This document shows positions 16,946-25,986 of a stretch of DNA of 64,000 nt, in pieces. Every line of letters begins with the position of its first letter. Positions within the stretch are counted from its first letter, which is position 1. Source of the DNA: Rhizobium sp. 18055 (GTDB lineage: Bacteria; Pseudomonadota; Alphaproteobacteria; Rhizobiales; Rhizobiaceae). Below the pieces are notes generated by a model. That model saw nothing but the letters and a program-made list of their open reading frames with translations. It did not search any database and had not been told where the DNA came from. The DNA is taken from assembly GCF_902706285.1 (NCBI RefSeq), contig NZ_CACSKD010000021.1, positions 1-64,000 on the forward strand. Direction: 5' to 3'. Both the position numbers and the translations under genes were made by a program.

Positions 16946-18051
16946 ACCTTCCGTCCCATAAACTCGCCGAGCGCCTCGATGACGCCGCGGTTCGCCTCTT
17001 CGGGGCCAACGCTCATGCGCAGCGAATTGGCAAAGCCGTAGCCCTTCACCGCACGCAGGATATACCCACGGCTGGCGAGGAAATCATCGGCCTGATCGGC
17101 GCGCTTGCCGTCCACATCAGGGAAATGGATCAGCACGAAATTGGTCACCGACGGCGTCACCTTGAGGCCGATCGCCTCGAAGGCGCCGGTCAGCTTGTCG
17201 ATCCACATCTGGTTGAAGGCGACGGTCTCCTGCACGAAGGCCTGATCACGAACTGCCGCGGCACCGGCGGAAATCGCCGCCGCATTCATATTGAACGGGC
17301 CGCGCACGCGGTTCAGCGCATCGATGATCTCGGCAGGCGCATACATCCAGCCGACGCGCAGCGCCGCCAGGCCGTAAACCTTCGAGAAGGTCCGCGTCAT
17401 CACGACGTTGGGGTTCTGCGAGACGATCTCGATGCCGGCCTCGTAATCGTTGCGGCGAACATATTCGGCGTAGGCGGCGTCGAGCACCAGCAACACATTC
17501 TTCGGCAGTTCTGCCTGCAGGCGGCGGATCTCGTTGACCGGCACATAGGTGCCCGTCGGATTGCCGGGATTGGCGATGAACACCATCTTGGTCGTATCAG
17601 TCACGGCAGCAAGGATCGCATCGACATCGACCGTCGCTTCCTTCTCCTTGACGGTGACAACGGTGGCACCGGCGCCCATGATCTGGATCTTGTAGACCAG
17701 GAACCCGTGCTCGGTGATAATCGCCTCGTCGCCGGGTGCCAGATAGACGTGGCAGAGCAGGCCGAGCAGCTCGTCCGAACCATTGCCGCAGAGAATATTA
17801 GCCGGGTTGAGGCCATGAACCGCAGCGATTGCCGCGCGCAGTTCGACCGCCTGGCCGTCAGGATAGCGCTCGAGACTGTCGGCAGCGGCGCGGTACGCTT
17901 CGATCGCCTTCGGGCTGGCGCCGAGCGGCGTTTCGTTCGACGAGAGCTTGTAGACGCGGGCCACACCCGGCGCATGTTCCTTGCCCGGCACATAGGCTGC
18001 GATGTCAAGAATACCGGCACGGGGAACAGGCTTGCTCGTCTCTACGCTCAT
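16942..18051 (-). CDS. hisC: Histidinol-phosphate aminotransferase
   Basis: Class II PLP aminotransferase, 369 residues. Visible are KLSSNETPLGASP near the N-terminus, GNGSDELLGLLCHVYLAPGD, FIANPGNPTGTY with the PLP-contacting Asn, and LVLDAAYAEYV with Asp and Tyr. The PLP lysine is in TRTFSKVYGLAALRVGW. As the partner of tyrC, and in rhizobia, this paralogue may mainly serve aromatic amino acid transamination; the sequence shows the family, not the preferred substrate. I start at ATG 18051 (MSVETSKPVPRAG). Confidence 0.92.
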   Translation of the reverse strand: MSVETSKPVPRAGILDIAAYVPGKEHAPGVARVYKLSSNETPLGASPKAIEAYRAAADSLERYPDGQAVELRAAIAAVHGLNPANILCGNGSDELLGLLCHVYLAPGDEAIITEHGFLVYKIQIMGAGATVVTVKEKEATVDVDAILAAVTDTTKMVFIANPGNPTGTYVPVNEIRRLQAELPKNVLLVLDAAYAEYVRRNDYEAGIEIVSQNPNVVMTRTFSKVYGLAALRVGWMYAPAEIIDALNRVRGPFNMNAAAISAGAAAVRDQAFVQETVAFNQMWIDKLTGAFEAIGLKVTPSVTNFVLIHFPDVDGKRADQADDFLASRGYILRAVKGYGFANSLRMSVGPEEANRGVIEALGEFMGRKV

Positions 18052-18133
18052 GGGATCAACCTTGGAAAAGGCCGGAGGTTCCGGCTGAAAATTGCCCAGA
18101 GGCAATAGAACGGAAAGCCGGTTTTGTCGAGTG

Positions 18134-18874
18134 CTAGCGGCTACGCGTCGTCGGCACGCCATGCGGCGAAAGCACCGGCACGAACACGCGCCGTGAGGCG
18201 CGCGACGCCACCGGCAGGCCCTGATAAAGCCGCTTCTGCGCCTCGACGATGATGACGCCCGAAAACGCCGGCCACAGAGCCCGCCCGACCCGCTCGAAAG
18301 CGCCGCGAAGCCGCATCATCGTCCGCAGCTTCGACGGCGGAAACAACAGAGCCTCGGCCGAAGCGCCCGGCGTGAAATTCGTTTCCCGCAGCAGATGCGT
18401 CAGCTGGCCGCGCGAATAGGGGCGACCCGAGCCGAACGGCGTATGCTCCAGCCGCGCCCAGACGCCGCGACGGTTCGGCACCACGATGATCAGCCGGCCG
18501 CCCGGCGCCAGCACCCGCCAGAGTTCCTTCAGCGTCTCGCGCGGGCTCTCGGCAAACTCCAGCGAATGCACCATCAGCACCCGGTCGATCGACGAGTCGG
18601 GCAGCGGCAGTTCCTCGTCGAAGATCAGCGCCGTCGATGACAGCGATCCCATCGGCCAGTTCACCGCCCCCTGCCCCGCGGGCATGAAGGCGAAGGTGCG
18701 CTCGGTATCGGTCCGGAAGCGATCGAGGAACGGCACGGCATAGCCGATCCCCACCAGCCGCTCCTGCGGCAGCTTCACCCACAGCGAAGAGAGCGCCATG
18801 GCGATCGACTGCTCGGCGATGCGGCCGAGGTCGGAATGATAGAACTGGCGTAGGTCGACGATATCTGCGTGCAT
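18134..18874 (-). CDS. Class I SAM-dependent methyltransferase
   Basis: A 246-residue protein with a methyltransferase type 11 core. The SAM motif is atypical (RLVGIGYAVPFLDRF). Later motifs are LPLPDSSIDRVLMVHSLEFAES and ELWRVLAPGGRLIIVVPNRRGVWAR. A C-terminal extension with a basic amphipathic segment follows. Substrate is unknown. I start at ATG 18874 (MHADIVDLRQF), which looks like the conserved N-terminus; an upstream in-frame ATG at 18910 adds 12 residues. It lies 82 bases upstream of hisC and is divergent from gloB. Confidence 0.8.
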   Translation of the reverse strand: MHADIVDLRQFYHSDLGRIAEQSIAMALSSLWVKLPQERLVGIGYAVPFLDRFRTDTERTFAFMPAGQGAVNWPMGSLSSTALIFDEELPLPDSSIDRVLMVHSLEFAESPRETLKELWRVLAPGGRLIIVVPNRRGVWARLEHTPFGSGRPYSRGQLTHLLRETNFTPGASAEALLFPPSKLRTMMRLRGAFERVGRALWPAFSGVIIVEAQKRLYQGLPVASRASRRVFVPVLSPHGVPTTRSR

Positions 18875-18963
18875 TGCGGCAAATGTTACCAGTGGGCGGT
18901 TGGACTTCAAGGCCGCAGCCTCTACATTCCTGACATCTACGGAATAAAGAGGTGCTTTAGATT

Positions 18964-19734
18964 ATGAAATCTTTGGATTTAGACGTTTTTTTGTGCCGCA
19001 CCGACAATTTCGGCGTGCTGGTTCACGATCCCGAAACCGGCCTGACTGCCTCGATCGACGCCCCCGATGCCGACGCGGTCATAGCAGCCGCAGACCGCCG
19101 CGGCTGGACCATCAGCCACATCTTCACCACCCACCACCACACCGACCATGTCGAAGGCAATCTGGCGCTGAAGGAAAAATACGGCTGCGAGATCATCGGC
19201 CCGATCAACGAGGCGGTGGCGATCCCCGGCCTCGACAGGACGATGGCCGATGGCGACACCTTCCTGTTCGGCGATCATCCGGTGAGCGTCATCGAGACCC
19301 CCGGCCATACCGCAGGCCACATCTGCTACAACTTCGTCGAGGACAAGCTGCTGTTTGCCGCCGACACATTGTTCGCGCTCGGTTGCGGCCGCCTGTTCGA
19401 AAAGCCGCCGGCCGACATGTGGCGCTCGCTGCAGAAGCTCGCCGTGCTGCCGGATGAAACCGCCATCTATTTCGGCCACGAATACACGCTCGCCAACGCC
19501 CGCTTCGCGCTCACCATCGATCCCGACAATGAACGCCTGAAAATCCGCGCCGCCGAGATCGAAGCCCTGCGCGCCGAGGGCAGGTTCACCATTCCAACGA
19601 CGCTGGCCATGGAAAAGGAGACCAACCCGTTCCTGCGCGCCGCCGACCCGGCCATCCGCCGCAACCTGCTGATGGAGAGCCGCACCAACGAAGAGGTGTT
19701 CGCCGAGATCCGCAAGCGCAAGGACAATTTCTGA
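18964..19734 (+). CDS. gloB: Hydroxyacylglutathione hydrolase (glyoxalase II)
   Basis: Hydrolyses S-lactoylglutathione to lactate and glutathione in methylglyoxal removal. The 256-residue metallo-beta-lactamase-fold protein carries THHHTDH (56-62), GHTAGHICY, the bridging Asp in FAADTLFALGCGRLFE and the last His in YFGHEYTLANARFA, plus the glutathione-binding C-terminal helical domain. Its stop overlaps the start of the downstream cupin gene (TGATG). Confidence 0.95.
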   Translation: MKSLDLDVFLCRTDNFGVLVHDPETGLTASIDAPDADAVIAAADRRGWTISHIFTTHHHTDHVEGNLALKEKYGCEIIGPINEAVAIPGLDRTMADGDTFLFGDHPVSVIETPGHTAGHICYNFVEDKLLFAADTLFALGCGRLFEKPPADMWRSLQKLAVLPDETAIYFGHEYTLANARFALTIDPDNERLKIRAAEIEALRAEGRFTIPTTLAMEKETNPFLRAADPAIRRNLLMESRTNEEVFAEIRKRKDNF

Positions 19735-20171
19735 TGCCAGCGGCGCAGATCTCGCCCGACGACATCATCCGCGAACTGGCGATGCAGCCTCACCCGGAAG
19801 GCGGCTGGTACGTGCAGACCTTCAGAGATGCGCAAGGCGGCGCCCGCGGCCACTCGACGGCGATCTACTATCTGCTGAAATCGGGGCAGCGCTCGCACTG
19901 GCACCGCGTCCACGATGCCGCTGAAGTCTGGCACTACTACGCCGGAGCGCCTCTGGCGCTTCACCGGGCCGAGGACGGCGGGACGATCGAAACGCTGACG
20001 CTCGGCCTCGACATTCTCGGCGGCGAGCGCCCGCAGGCGATCATCCCTGCCAACTGGTGGCAATCGGCAGAGACAACCGGCGACTACACGCTGGTCGGCT
20101 GCACGGTCTCTCCGGGTTTTGAATTCTCAAGCTTCGAGATGGCACCGCCTGACTGGGCACCGGGCGGCTGA
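19734..20171 (+). CDS. Cupin-fold protein of the DUF985 family
   Basis: A 145-residue small beta-barrel protein. The conserved N-terminal motif is LAMQPHPEGGWYVQTFRD, followed by STAIYYLLKSGQRSHWHRVHDAAEVWHYY with candidate metal or ligand-binding histidines, and a C-terminal SPGFEFSSFEMA. Function of the family is not established to my knowledge. Overlap with gloB indicates co-translation, so a link to small-molecule detoxification is possible but unproven. Confidence 0.88.
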   Translation: MPAAQISPDDIIRELAMQPHPEGGWYVQTFRDAQGGARGHSTAIYYLLKSGQRSHWHRVHDAAEVWHYYAGAPLALHRAEDGGTIETLTLGLDILGGERPQAIIPANWWQSAETTGDYTLVGCTVSPGFEFSSFEMAPPDWAPGG

Positions 20172-20172
20172 G

Positions 20173-20514
20173 CTATTGCTCGACACCATCGGGCAACATG
20201 ACAAACAGCGACTTCAGCAACGACACGGTGCCCGAGTTGCCGACGCGGTAGTAGATCATCCGCCCGTCGCGGCGGGTCTGCACCAGTCCCTCGAGCCGCA
20301 GCCGCGCCAGCTGCTGCGATACCATCGCCTGCTGCATGCCGAGAATGTCTTCGATCTGTCCGACGGTCTTTTCATCTTCGGCAAGAATGCAGAGAATGAG
20401 CAGTCGAGTATGGTGGGCGAGGGCCTTCAGCAGTTCACTTGCTTCGCGAGCCTTGGTCGAAAAACCCTGCAATTCATGATCGGCCATACCAGATCGTGGT
20501 GTCGGCAAGTGCAT
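20173..20514 (-). CDS. ArsR-family winged-helix transcriptional regulator
   Basis: A 113-residue regulator with SELLKALAHHTRLLILCILAE, the recognition helix region GMQQAMVSQQLARLRLEGLV and the wing RRDGRMIYYRV. Only one cysteine (in LLILCIL) is visible, so the two-cysteine persulfide switch of BigR/SqrR is not complete and no metal-site motif (ELCVCDL) is seen. The ligand is unknown. The start may be ATG 20514 or ATG 20487; neither has a strong ribosome binding site. It lies downstream of the SDR gene on the same strand and convergent with the cupin gene. Confidence 0.85.
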   Translation of the reverse strand: MHLPTPRSGMADHELQGFSTKAREASELLKALAHHTRLLILCILAEDEKTVGQIEDILGMQQAMVSQQLARLRLEGLVQTRRDGRMIYYRVGNSGTVSLLKSLFVMLPDGVEQ

Positions 20515-20545
20515 AATGTATCTCTAGTTGCATATATATCGAGAC
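20510..20545. promoter_or_regulatory. Possible operator or promoter of the ArsR gene
   Basis: AT-rich region with two TGCATA direct repeats at 20510 and 20529 (19 bases apart, on one helix face), followed by TATATAT. The spacing and position at the start of the ArsR gene fit an autoregulatory site. Support is positional only. Confidence 0.25.
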
Positions 20546-20618
20546 TGATGAGTCCTGATAACATATACGCAGCCGGCGATCGTTCGGATCTCCTAAAATA
20601 CCAAAAAAAGTCGTACAA

Positions 20619-21389
20619 TCAGCAGATAAGCTGACCGCCGTTGATTTCGAGCACCTGGCCGGTGACATAGCCGGAGAGCGTTGGCGCCGCCAGGAACAGA
20701 TAGGCGGGTGCGCAATCCTCCGCCGTTCCCAGCCGCTGCAGCGGTATCGCCTTGCGTGTCTGCTCCAGTTTCTCGGGCGATGAGTAGCGCTGGTGGAAAT
20801 CGGTTTCGATCGTGCCCGGCGAAACACAGTTCACCCGGATGCCATCGGGTGCCAGTTCGCGCGCCAGCCCCTTCGAGTAGGTAGAAACGAAAGCCTTGGA
20901 GGCGGAATAGATCGCCGATCCGGGACTTCCGCCCGTCAGCGCCGAGATCGATACCGTGTTGACGATCGCCGCTTCGCCTGCCGCCCTCAGCGCCGGCAGC
21001 AGCGCGCGCGTCACCTCCACCACCGAGGTCTGGTTCAGCTGCACCACCGCGCCATACTGCTCGTCGGTCAGCGTGTCGGCCGGAAAGCGACCGAACATCG
21101 TGCCGGCATTGTTGACGAGCACATGCACCTTGTCGAAATGCGTCAGCACCTGCGTCGCGAAGGCTAGGCTTCCCTCGCCAGTGGAAAAGTCGCCGGAGAC
21201 GAGGATGGCGCGGCGATCCTCCTCCGCCGTCAGCAGGAAGTCCGGCAGGATCCGATCATTGTCGCGACCGGTGTGAACCAGCACCCGGGCGCCGCAATCG
21301 AGAAACTGCCGCGCGACTTCGAGCCCGATGCCGCGGCCGGCCCCTGTCACCACCACATTGCGGTTCTCGAACAACTTCGGATGAAACAT
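20619..21389 (-). CDS. SDR-family NAD(P)-dependent oxidoreductase
   Basis: A 256-residue classical short-chain dehydrogenase. The cofactor motif is TGAGRGIG (near residue 15), with NNAG in VLVNNAGTMFG, the active-site Ser in TVSISALTGG and YxxxK in YSASK. The C-terminus GYVTGQVLEINGGQLI is typical of the FabG-like subgroup. Substrate unknown. ATG 21389 is preceded by GGGGGAAG. It lies just upstream of the ArsR gene on the same strand and may be regulated by it. Confidence 0.87.
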   Translation of the reverse strand: MFHPKLFENRNVVVTGAGRGIGLEVARQFLDCGARVLVHTGRDNDRILPDFLLTAEEDRRAILVSGDFSTGEGSLAFATQVLTHFDKVHVLVNNAGTMFGRFPADTLTDEQYGAVVQLNQTSVVEVTRALLPALRAAGEAAIVNTVSISALTGGSPGSAIYSASKAFVSTYSKGLARELAPDGIRVNCVSPGTIETDFHQRYSSPEKLEQTRKAIPLQRLGTAEDCAPAYLFLAAPTLSGYVTGQVLEINGGQLIC

Positions 21390-21537
21390 CAGACTTCCCC
21401 CCATTCGCAGCCGAAACCGAACTGGTAACAGCGCAGCCGAGAATAGCCCTTGCACCGAGCAGTTATCAACCTCTTCAGGCGATTGATCGCGATCGTGCCG
21501 CAACGGCCGCGTCCGCTGCCGGGCCCTGTCGCAGGCA

Positions 21538-21565
21538 ACAAAAAAGCGGCCCGAAAGGCCGCTTC
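21538..21565 (-). terminator. Rho-independent terminator of the atp operon
   Basis: On the minus strand the arms GCGGCC and GGCCGC (21546-21562) with a 5-base loop are followed by a run of six T, about 25 bases after the atpC stop codon. Confidence 0.9.
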
Positions 21566-21588
21566 GATGACAGTCCGATCCCGAAAGA

Positions 21589-21996
21589 TCAGTCCTTGCG
21601 GACGACACCCGTAAGGTGTGTCATTTCCATGATGAAGTGTTCCAGCTTCGACTTGTGCTCGTGATGCTGGGCGTCCTCGAGTTCGGCCTTGGCAGCGTCG
21701 ATGCGACGGTCAAGCTCGTCCCTCGAGAGATCCTCGACCGCGATTGCCGATTCGGCAAGCAGCGTGCAGCCGGTCGGCAGGATGTCGGCGAAACCGCCGA
21801 AAACCACGAAGTCCTTCTTGACGCCGCTCGCGGAACGAACGCTGACCACACCAGGCTTGATTGTCGTCATCGTCGGCGCGTGGTGCGCCATGACGGTCAT
21901 CTCGCCTTCGGTTGCCGGAATGACAACTTCGGTCACCATCTCGGACAGCAGCAGGCGCTCCGGAGATACGAGTTCAAAATTGAAATTGTCAGCCAT
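21589..21996 (-). CDS. atpC: F1 ATP synthase epsilon subunit
   Basis: A 135-residue rotor-stalk subunit. It has the N-terminal beta sandwich FELVSPERLLLSEMVTEVVIPATEGEMTVMAHHAP (key conserved SPE and GxMTVM segments) and a shorter C-terminal helical region (SRDELDRRIDAAKAELED). Last gene of atpHAGDC and followed by a terminator. Confidence 0.95.
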   Translation of the reverse strand: MADNFNFELVSPERLLLSEMVTEVVIPATEGEMTVMAHHAPTMTTIKPGVVSVRSASGVKKDFVVFGGFADILPTGCTLLAESAIAVEDLSRDELDRRIDAAKAELEDAQHHEHKSKLEHFIMEMTHLTGVVRKD

Positions 21997-22073
21997 GACG
22001 TTTCACTTCTTGATTGTCTTTGAAACGAGAGACGGCGCGCAGGGGCGACCCCGGCGCGCCGTAAATGAATGCA

Positions 22074-23522
22074 TCAAGCCGCTGCGGAGAGCTTCTTGGC
22101 CTTTTCGATGGCTTCTTCCATCGAGCCGACCATGTAGAAGGCTGCTTCCGGCAGATGATCGTACTCGCCGTTCACGAGGCCCTTGAAGCCCTTGATCGTG
22201 TCTTCGAGTGCAACCAGCTTGCCAGGCGCACCGGTGAACACTTCGGCCACGAAGAACGGCTGCGACAGGAAGCGTTCGATCTTGCGGGCGCGGGCAACGG
22301 CCAGACGGTCTTCTTCAGACAGTTCGTCCATGCCCAGGATGGCGATGATGTCCTGCAGCGACTTGTAGCGCTGCAGCGTCGTCTGCACCTTGCGGGCAAC
22401 TTCGTAGTGCTCTTCGCCGACAACCATCGGGTCGAGCATGCGCGAGGTGGAGTCGAGCGGGTCAACGGCCGGGTAGATACCCTTTTCGGCGATCGAGCGC
22501 GACAGAACCGTCGTTGCATCAAGGTGGGCGAACGAGGTGGCCGGAGCCGGGTCGGTCAAGTCGTCGGCGGGGACGTAAATCGCCTGAACCGAGGTGATCG
22601 AGCCCTTGGTCGTTGTGGTGATGCGTTCCTGCATCTGGCCCATGTCGGTCGCCAGCGTCGGCTGATAGCCAACGGCCGACGGAATACGGCCGAGCAGAGC
22701 CGACACTTCGGAACCTGCCTGCGTGAAGCGGAAGATGTTGTCGACGAAGAACAGAACGTCCTGGCCCTTGTCGCGGAAGTCTTCAGCGATCGTCAGACCG
22801 GTCAGAGCAACGCGAGCGCGCGCACCCGGCGGTTCGTTCATCTGGCCGTAAACCAGAGCAGCCTTGGAGCCTTCGCCGCCGCCGTGCTTGTTGACGCCCG
22901 ATTCGATCATTTCGTGGTAAAGGTCGTTGCCTTCGCGGGTACGTTCACCCACGCCTGCGAAGACCGAGTAACCACCGTGCGCCTTGGCGACGTTGTTGAT
23001 CAATTCCATGATCAGAACGGTCTTGCCAACGCCTGCACCGCCGAAGAGGCCGATCTTGCCGCCCCTTGCATAAGGTGCGAGCAGGTCGACGACCTTGATG
23101 CCGGTGACGAGGATCTGTGCTTCGGTCGACTGATCGACGTAGGCAGGCGCGTCCTGGTGGATCGAGCGCTTGCCAGCTGTGACCAGCGGACCAGCTTCGT
23201 CGACCGGCTCGCCGATGACGTTCATGATGCGGCCGAGCGTTTCCGGACCAACCGGAACGGTGATCGGCGAACCCGTATCGGAAACCGGCTGACCGCGAAC
23301 CAGACCTTCGGTCGAGTCCATGGCGATCGTGCGAACCTGGTTTTCACCGAGGTGCTGTGCCACTTCCAGAACGAGGCGGTTGCCGCCGTTCGTGGTTTCG
23401 AGCGCGTTGAGGATCGCCGGCAGTTCGCCTTCGAAAGCAACGTCGACAACGGCGCCGATAACCTGCGTGACTCTGCCGGCAGAGCCTGTCGCAGTCTTCT
23501 TGGGGGTAGCTGCCTTAGCCAT
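22074..23522 (-). CDS. atpD: F1 ATP synthase beta subunit
   Basis: Catalytic subunit, 482 residues. Walker A GGAGVGKT is at 161-168, with the catalytic Glu in GVGERTREGNDLYHEM and Walker B in VLFFVDNIFRFTQAG. The DELSEED-type loop reads MDELSEEDRLAV. A short Ala/Lys/Thr-rich N-terminal extension (KAATPKKTATGSAG) before the core is typical of rhizobial AtpD. In the minus-strand operon it lies 23 bases after atpG. Confidence 0.98.
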   Translation of the reverse strand: MAKAATPKKTATGSAGRVTQVIGAVVDVAFEGELPAILNALETTNGGNRLVLEVAQHLGENQVRTIAMDSTEGLVRGQPVSDTGSPITVPVGPETLGRIMNVIGEPVDEAGPLVTAGKRSIHQDAPAYVDQSTEAQILVTGIKVVDLLAPYARGGKIGLFGGAGVGKTVLIMELINNVAKAHGGYSVFAGVGERTREGNDLYHEMIESGVNKHGGGEGSKAALVYGQMNEPPGARARVALTGLTIAEDFRDKGQDVLFFVDNIFRFTQAGSEVSALLGRIPSAVGYQPTLATDMGQMQERITTTTKGSITSVQAIYVPADDLTDPAPATSFAHLDATTVLSRSIAEKGIYPAVDPLDSTSRMLDPMVVGEEHYEVARKVQTTLQRYKSLQDIIAILGMDELSEEDRLAVARARKIERFLSQPFFVAEVFTGAPGKLVALEDTIKGFKGLVNGEYDHLPEAAFYMVGSMEEAIEKAKKLSAAA

Positions 23523-23545
23523 CTTCTTACCCTCTTTCCCTTACC

Positions 23546-24430
23546 TCAGAGCGCTTCCGCGCCCGAAATGATTTCAATGAGTTCCTTGGTGATCTGAGCC
23601 TGACGCTGACGGTTGTAGGAAAGCGTCAGCTTATTGATCATCTCACCAGCGTTACGCGTCGCATTGTCCATCGCGCTCATCTTGGCGCCCATTTCACCGG
23701 CGACGTTCTCGAGGAGCGCGCGGAAAATCTGGACCGAGATGTTGCGTGGAATCAGATCCTCGAGGATCGATGCCGGATCGGGCTCGTATTCGTAGACTGC
23801 ACCCGCATGTGCCGCGTCCTCGGCAACCACCTCGCCAGCCGAAGCCGGGATGAGCTGCTGTGCCGTCGGGATCTGCGAGATCACCGACTTGAACTCGGAA
23901 TAGAACAATGTGCAGACGTCGAATTCACCGGCTTCGTACATCTCGATGATGCGCTTACCGATGCTGTCGGCATTTTCGAAGGCGATACGCTTGACCTCGC
24001 GAAGTTCCTTGCGCTCGACGATGAGCGGCAGGAATTCGCGGCGCAGGCTATCGTAGCCCTTCTTGCCGACCGTGAAGATCTTCACCGTCTTGCCTTCGGC
24101 AGCCAGCTTGCGGGCGTGGTCGCGGGCAAAACGAGAAATCTGCGAGTTGAAACCGCCGCAGAGACCGCGATCAGCCGTGCAGACAACGAGCAGGTGAACC
24201 TGATCCTTGCCTGTACCGGTCATGAGCGTCGGCGCACCATCCGCATCGGTGACGGCCTTGGCGATATTCGCCAGAACCGCACCCATCCGCTGCGAATAGG
24301 GCCGTGCGGCCTCGGCCGCCTCCTGCGCACGCCGAAGCTTCGCCGCGGCGACCATTTTCATCGCCTTGGTGATCTTCTGCGTCGCCTTGACGGAGGCGAT
24401 CCGGTTTTTCAGATCCTTAAGTGAAGGCAT
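23546..24430 (-). CDS. atpG: F1 ATP synthase gamma subunit
   Basis: Central rotor shaft, 294 residues. The N-terminal coiled coil begins MPSLKDLKNRIASVKATQKI with TKAMKMVAAAKLRRAQ. Next come the Rossmann-like middle (VVCTADRGLCGGFNSQI) and the C-terminal coiled coil (MSAMDNATRNAGEMINKLTL and YNRQRQAQITKELIEIISGA). Standard length. Between atpA and atpD in the operon. Confidence 0.97.
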   Translation of the reverse strand: MPSLKDLKNRIASVKATQKITKAMKMVAAAKLRRAQEAAEAARPYSQRMGAVLANIAKAVTDADGAPTLMTGTGKDQVHLLVVCTADRGLCGGFNSQISRFARDHARKLAAEGKTVKIFTVGKKGYDSLRREFLPLIVERKELREVKRIAFENADSIGKRIIEMYEAGEFDVCTLFYSEFKSVISQIPTAQQLIPASAGEVVAEDAAHAGAVYEYEPDPASILEDLIPRNISVQIFRALLENVAGEMGAKMSAMDNATRNAGEMINKLTLSYNRQRQAQITKELIEIISGAEAL

Positions 24431-24456
24431 CCGTGATCCGTCCTAACTGGGTCCGA

Positions 24457-25986
24457 TTACGAGAAAGACTTCGCGAAGCTATCGATGGCAGCCGTAAGCT
24501 TGCCCTTCGTATCGTCGCTGATGGCCTTTTCGGTACGGATCGTGTCGAGGATCGCCGAACCTTCGGAGCGGAGGTACGACAGCAGACCCTGTTCGAACTT
24601 GCCGACCTGGTTGACCGCGACCTTGTCGAGGTAACCGTTGACGCCAGCGAAGATCACCGCAACCTGCTCTTCCGTCTTCAGCGGCGAGAACTGCGGCTGC
24701 TTCAGGAGTTCGGTCAGGCGTGCACCACGGTTCAGCAGGCGCTGTGTCGAGGCATCGAGGTCGGAGCCGAACTGGGCAAAGGCAGCCATTTCGCGATACT
24801 GGGCGAGCTCGCCCTTGATAGAGCCGGCAACCTGCTTCATGGCCTTGACCTGAGCGGCAGAACCAACGCGCGAAACCGACAGACCGACGTTAACAGCCGG
24901 GCGGATACCCTGATAGAACAGGTCGGTTTCGAGGAAGATCTGGCCGTCGGTGATCGAGATCACGTTGGTCGGAATAAACGCCGAAACGTCGTTACCCTGG
25001 GTTTCGATGACAGGCAGAGCCGTCAGCGAGCCAGCGCCCATTTCGTCGGAAAGCTTTGCAGCGCGCTCAAGCAGACGCGAATGCAGATAGAAAACGTCGC
25101 CCGGGTAAGCTTCGCGGCCCGGCGGGCGGCGCAGCAGAAGCGACATCTGGCGATAAGCCACAGCCTGCTTGGAAAGGTCGTCGTAACCGATCAGAGCATG
25201 CATGCCGTTGTCGCGGAAGTATTCGCCCATGGCGCAACCGGCAAACGGTGCGAGATACTGCATCGGAGCAGCATCAGACGCGGTCGCGGCAACGACGATC
25301 GAGTACTTCATTGCGCCACGTTCTTCGAGAACCTTGACGAACTGGGCAACGGTCGAACGCTTCTGGCCGATAGCGACGTAGACGCAGTACAGCTTTTCAG
25401 CGTCTGGGCCGTTGTCGTGGATGGCCTTCTGGTTCAGGATCGCGTCGAGAATGATCGCGGTCTTGCCGGTCTGACGGTCGCCGATGACCAGCTCGCGCTG
25501 GCCACGACCGACAGGGATGAGCGCATCGATGGCCTTGAGGCCGGTCGACATCGGCTCATGAACCGACTTGCGCGGAATGATGCCGGGAGCCTTGATGTCA
25601 ACGCGCGAACGACGCGTTGCATTGATCGGGCCCTTGCCGTCGATCGGGTTGCCGAGAGCGTCGACAACGCGGCCGAGCAGTTCCGGACCAACCGGAACGT
25701 CAACGATTGCGCCGGTCCGCTTAACGGTGTCGCCTTCCTTGATGCTGCGGTCGGAGCCGAAAATAACGACACCGACGTTATCGGACTCAAGGTTCAGCGC
25801 CATGCCGCGAATGCCGCCCGGGAACTCGACCATCTCGCCAGCCTGGACATTGTCCAGACCGTATACGCGAGCGATACCGTCACCGACGGAGAGCACCTGA
25901 CCGACTTCCGAGACCTGGGCCTCTTTGCCGAAATTTTTAATCTGATCTTTGAGAATTGCGGAAATTTCCGCGGCGCGGATATCCAT
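24457..25986 (-). CDS. atpA: F1 ATP synthase alpha subunit
   Basis: Non-catalytic nucleotide-binding subunit, 509 residues. Walker A GDRQTGKT is at 169-176, and the arginine-finger region is in the family signature PAVNVGLSVSRVGSAAQ. The N-terminus MDIRAAEISAILKDQIKNF is conserved in alphaproteobacteria. The start codon overlaps the last base of the atpH stop, so the genes are coupled. Confidence 0.98.
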   Translation of the reverse strand: MDIRAAEISAILKDQIKNFGKEAQVSEVGQVLSVGDGIARVYGLDNVQAGEMVEFPGGIRGMALNLESDNVGVVIFGSDRSIKEGDTVKRTGAIVDVPVGPELLGRVVDALGNPIDGKGPINATRRSRVDIKAPGIIPRKSVHEPMSTGLKAIDALIPVGRGQRELVIGDRQTGKTAIILDAILNQKAIHDNGPDAEKLYCVYVAIGQKRSTVAQFVKVLEERGAMKYSIVVAATASDAAPMQYLAPFAGCAMGEYFRDNGMHALIGYDDLSKQAVAYRQMSLLLRRPPGREAYPGDVFYLHSRLLERAAKLSDEMGAGSLTALPVIETQGNDVSAFIPTNVISITDGQIFLETDLFYQGIRPAVNVGLSVSRVGSAAQVKAMKQVAGSIKGELAQYREMAAFAQFGSDLDASTQRLLNRGARLTELLKQPQFSPLKTEEQVAVIFAGVNGYLDKVAVNQVGKFEQGLLSYLRSEGSAILDTIRTEKAISDDTKGKLTAAIDSFAKSFS

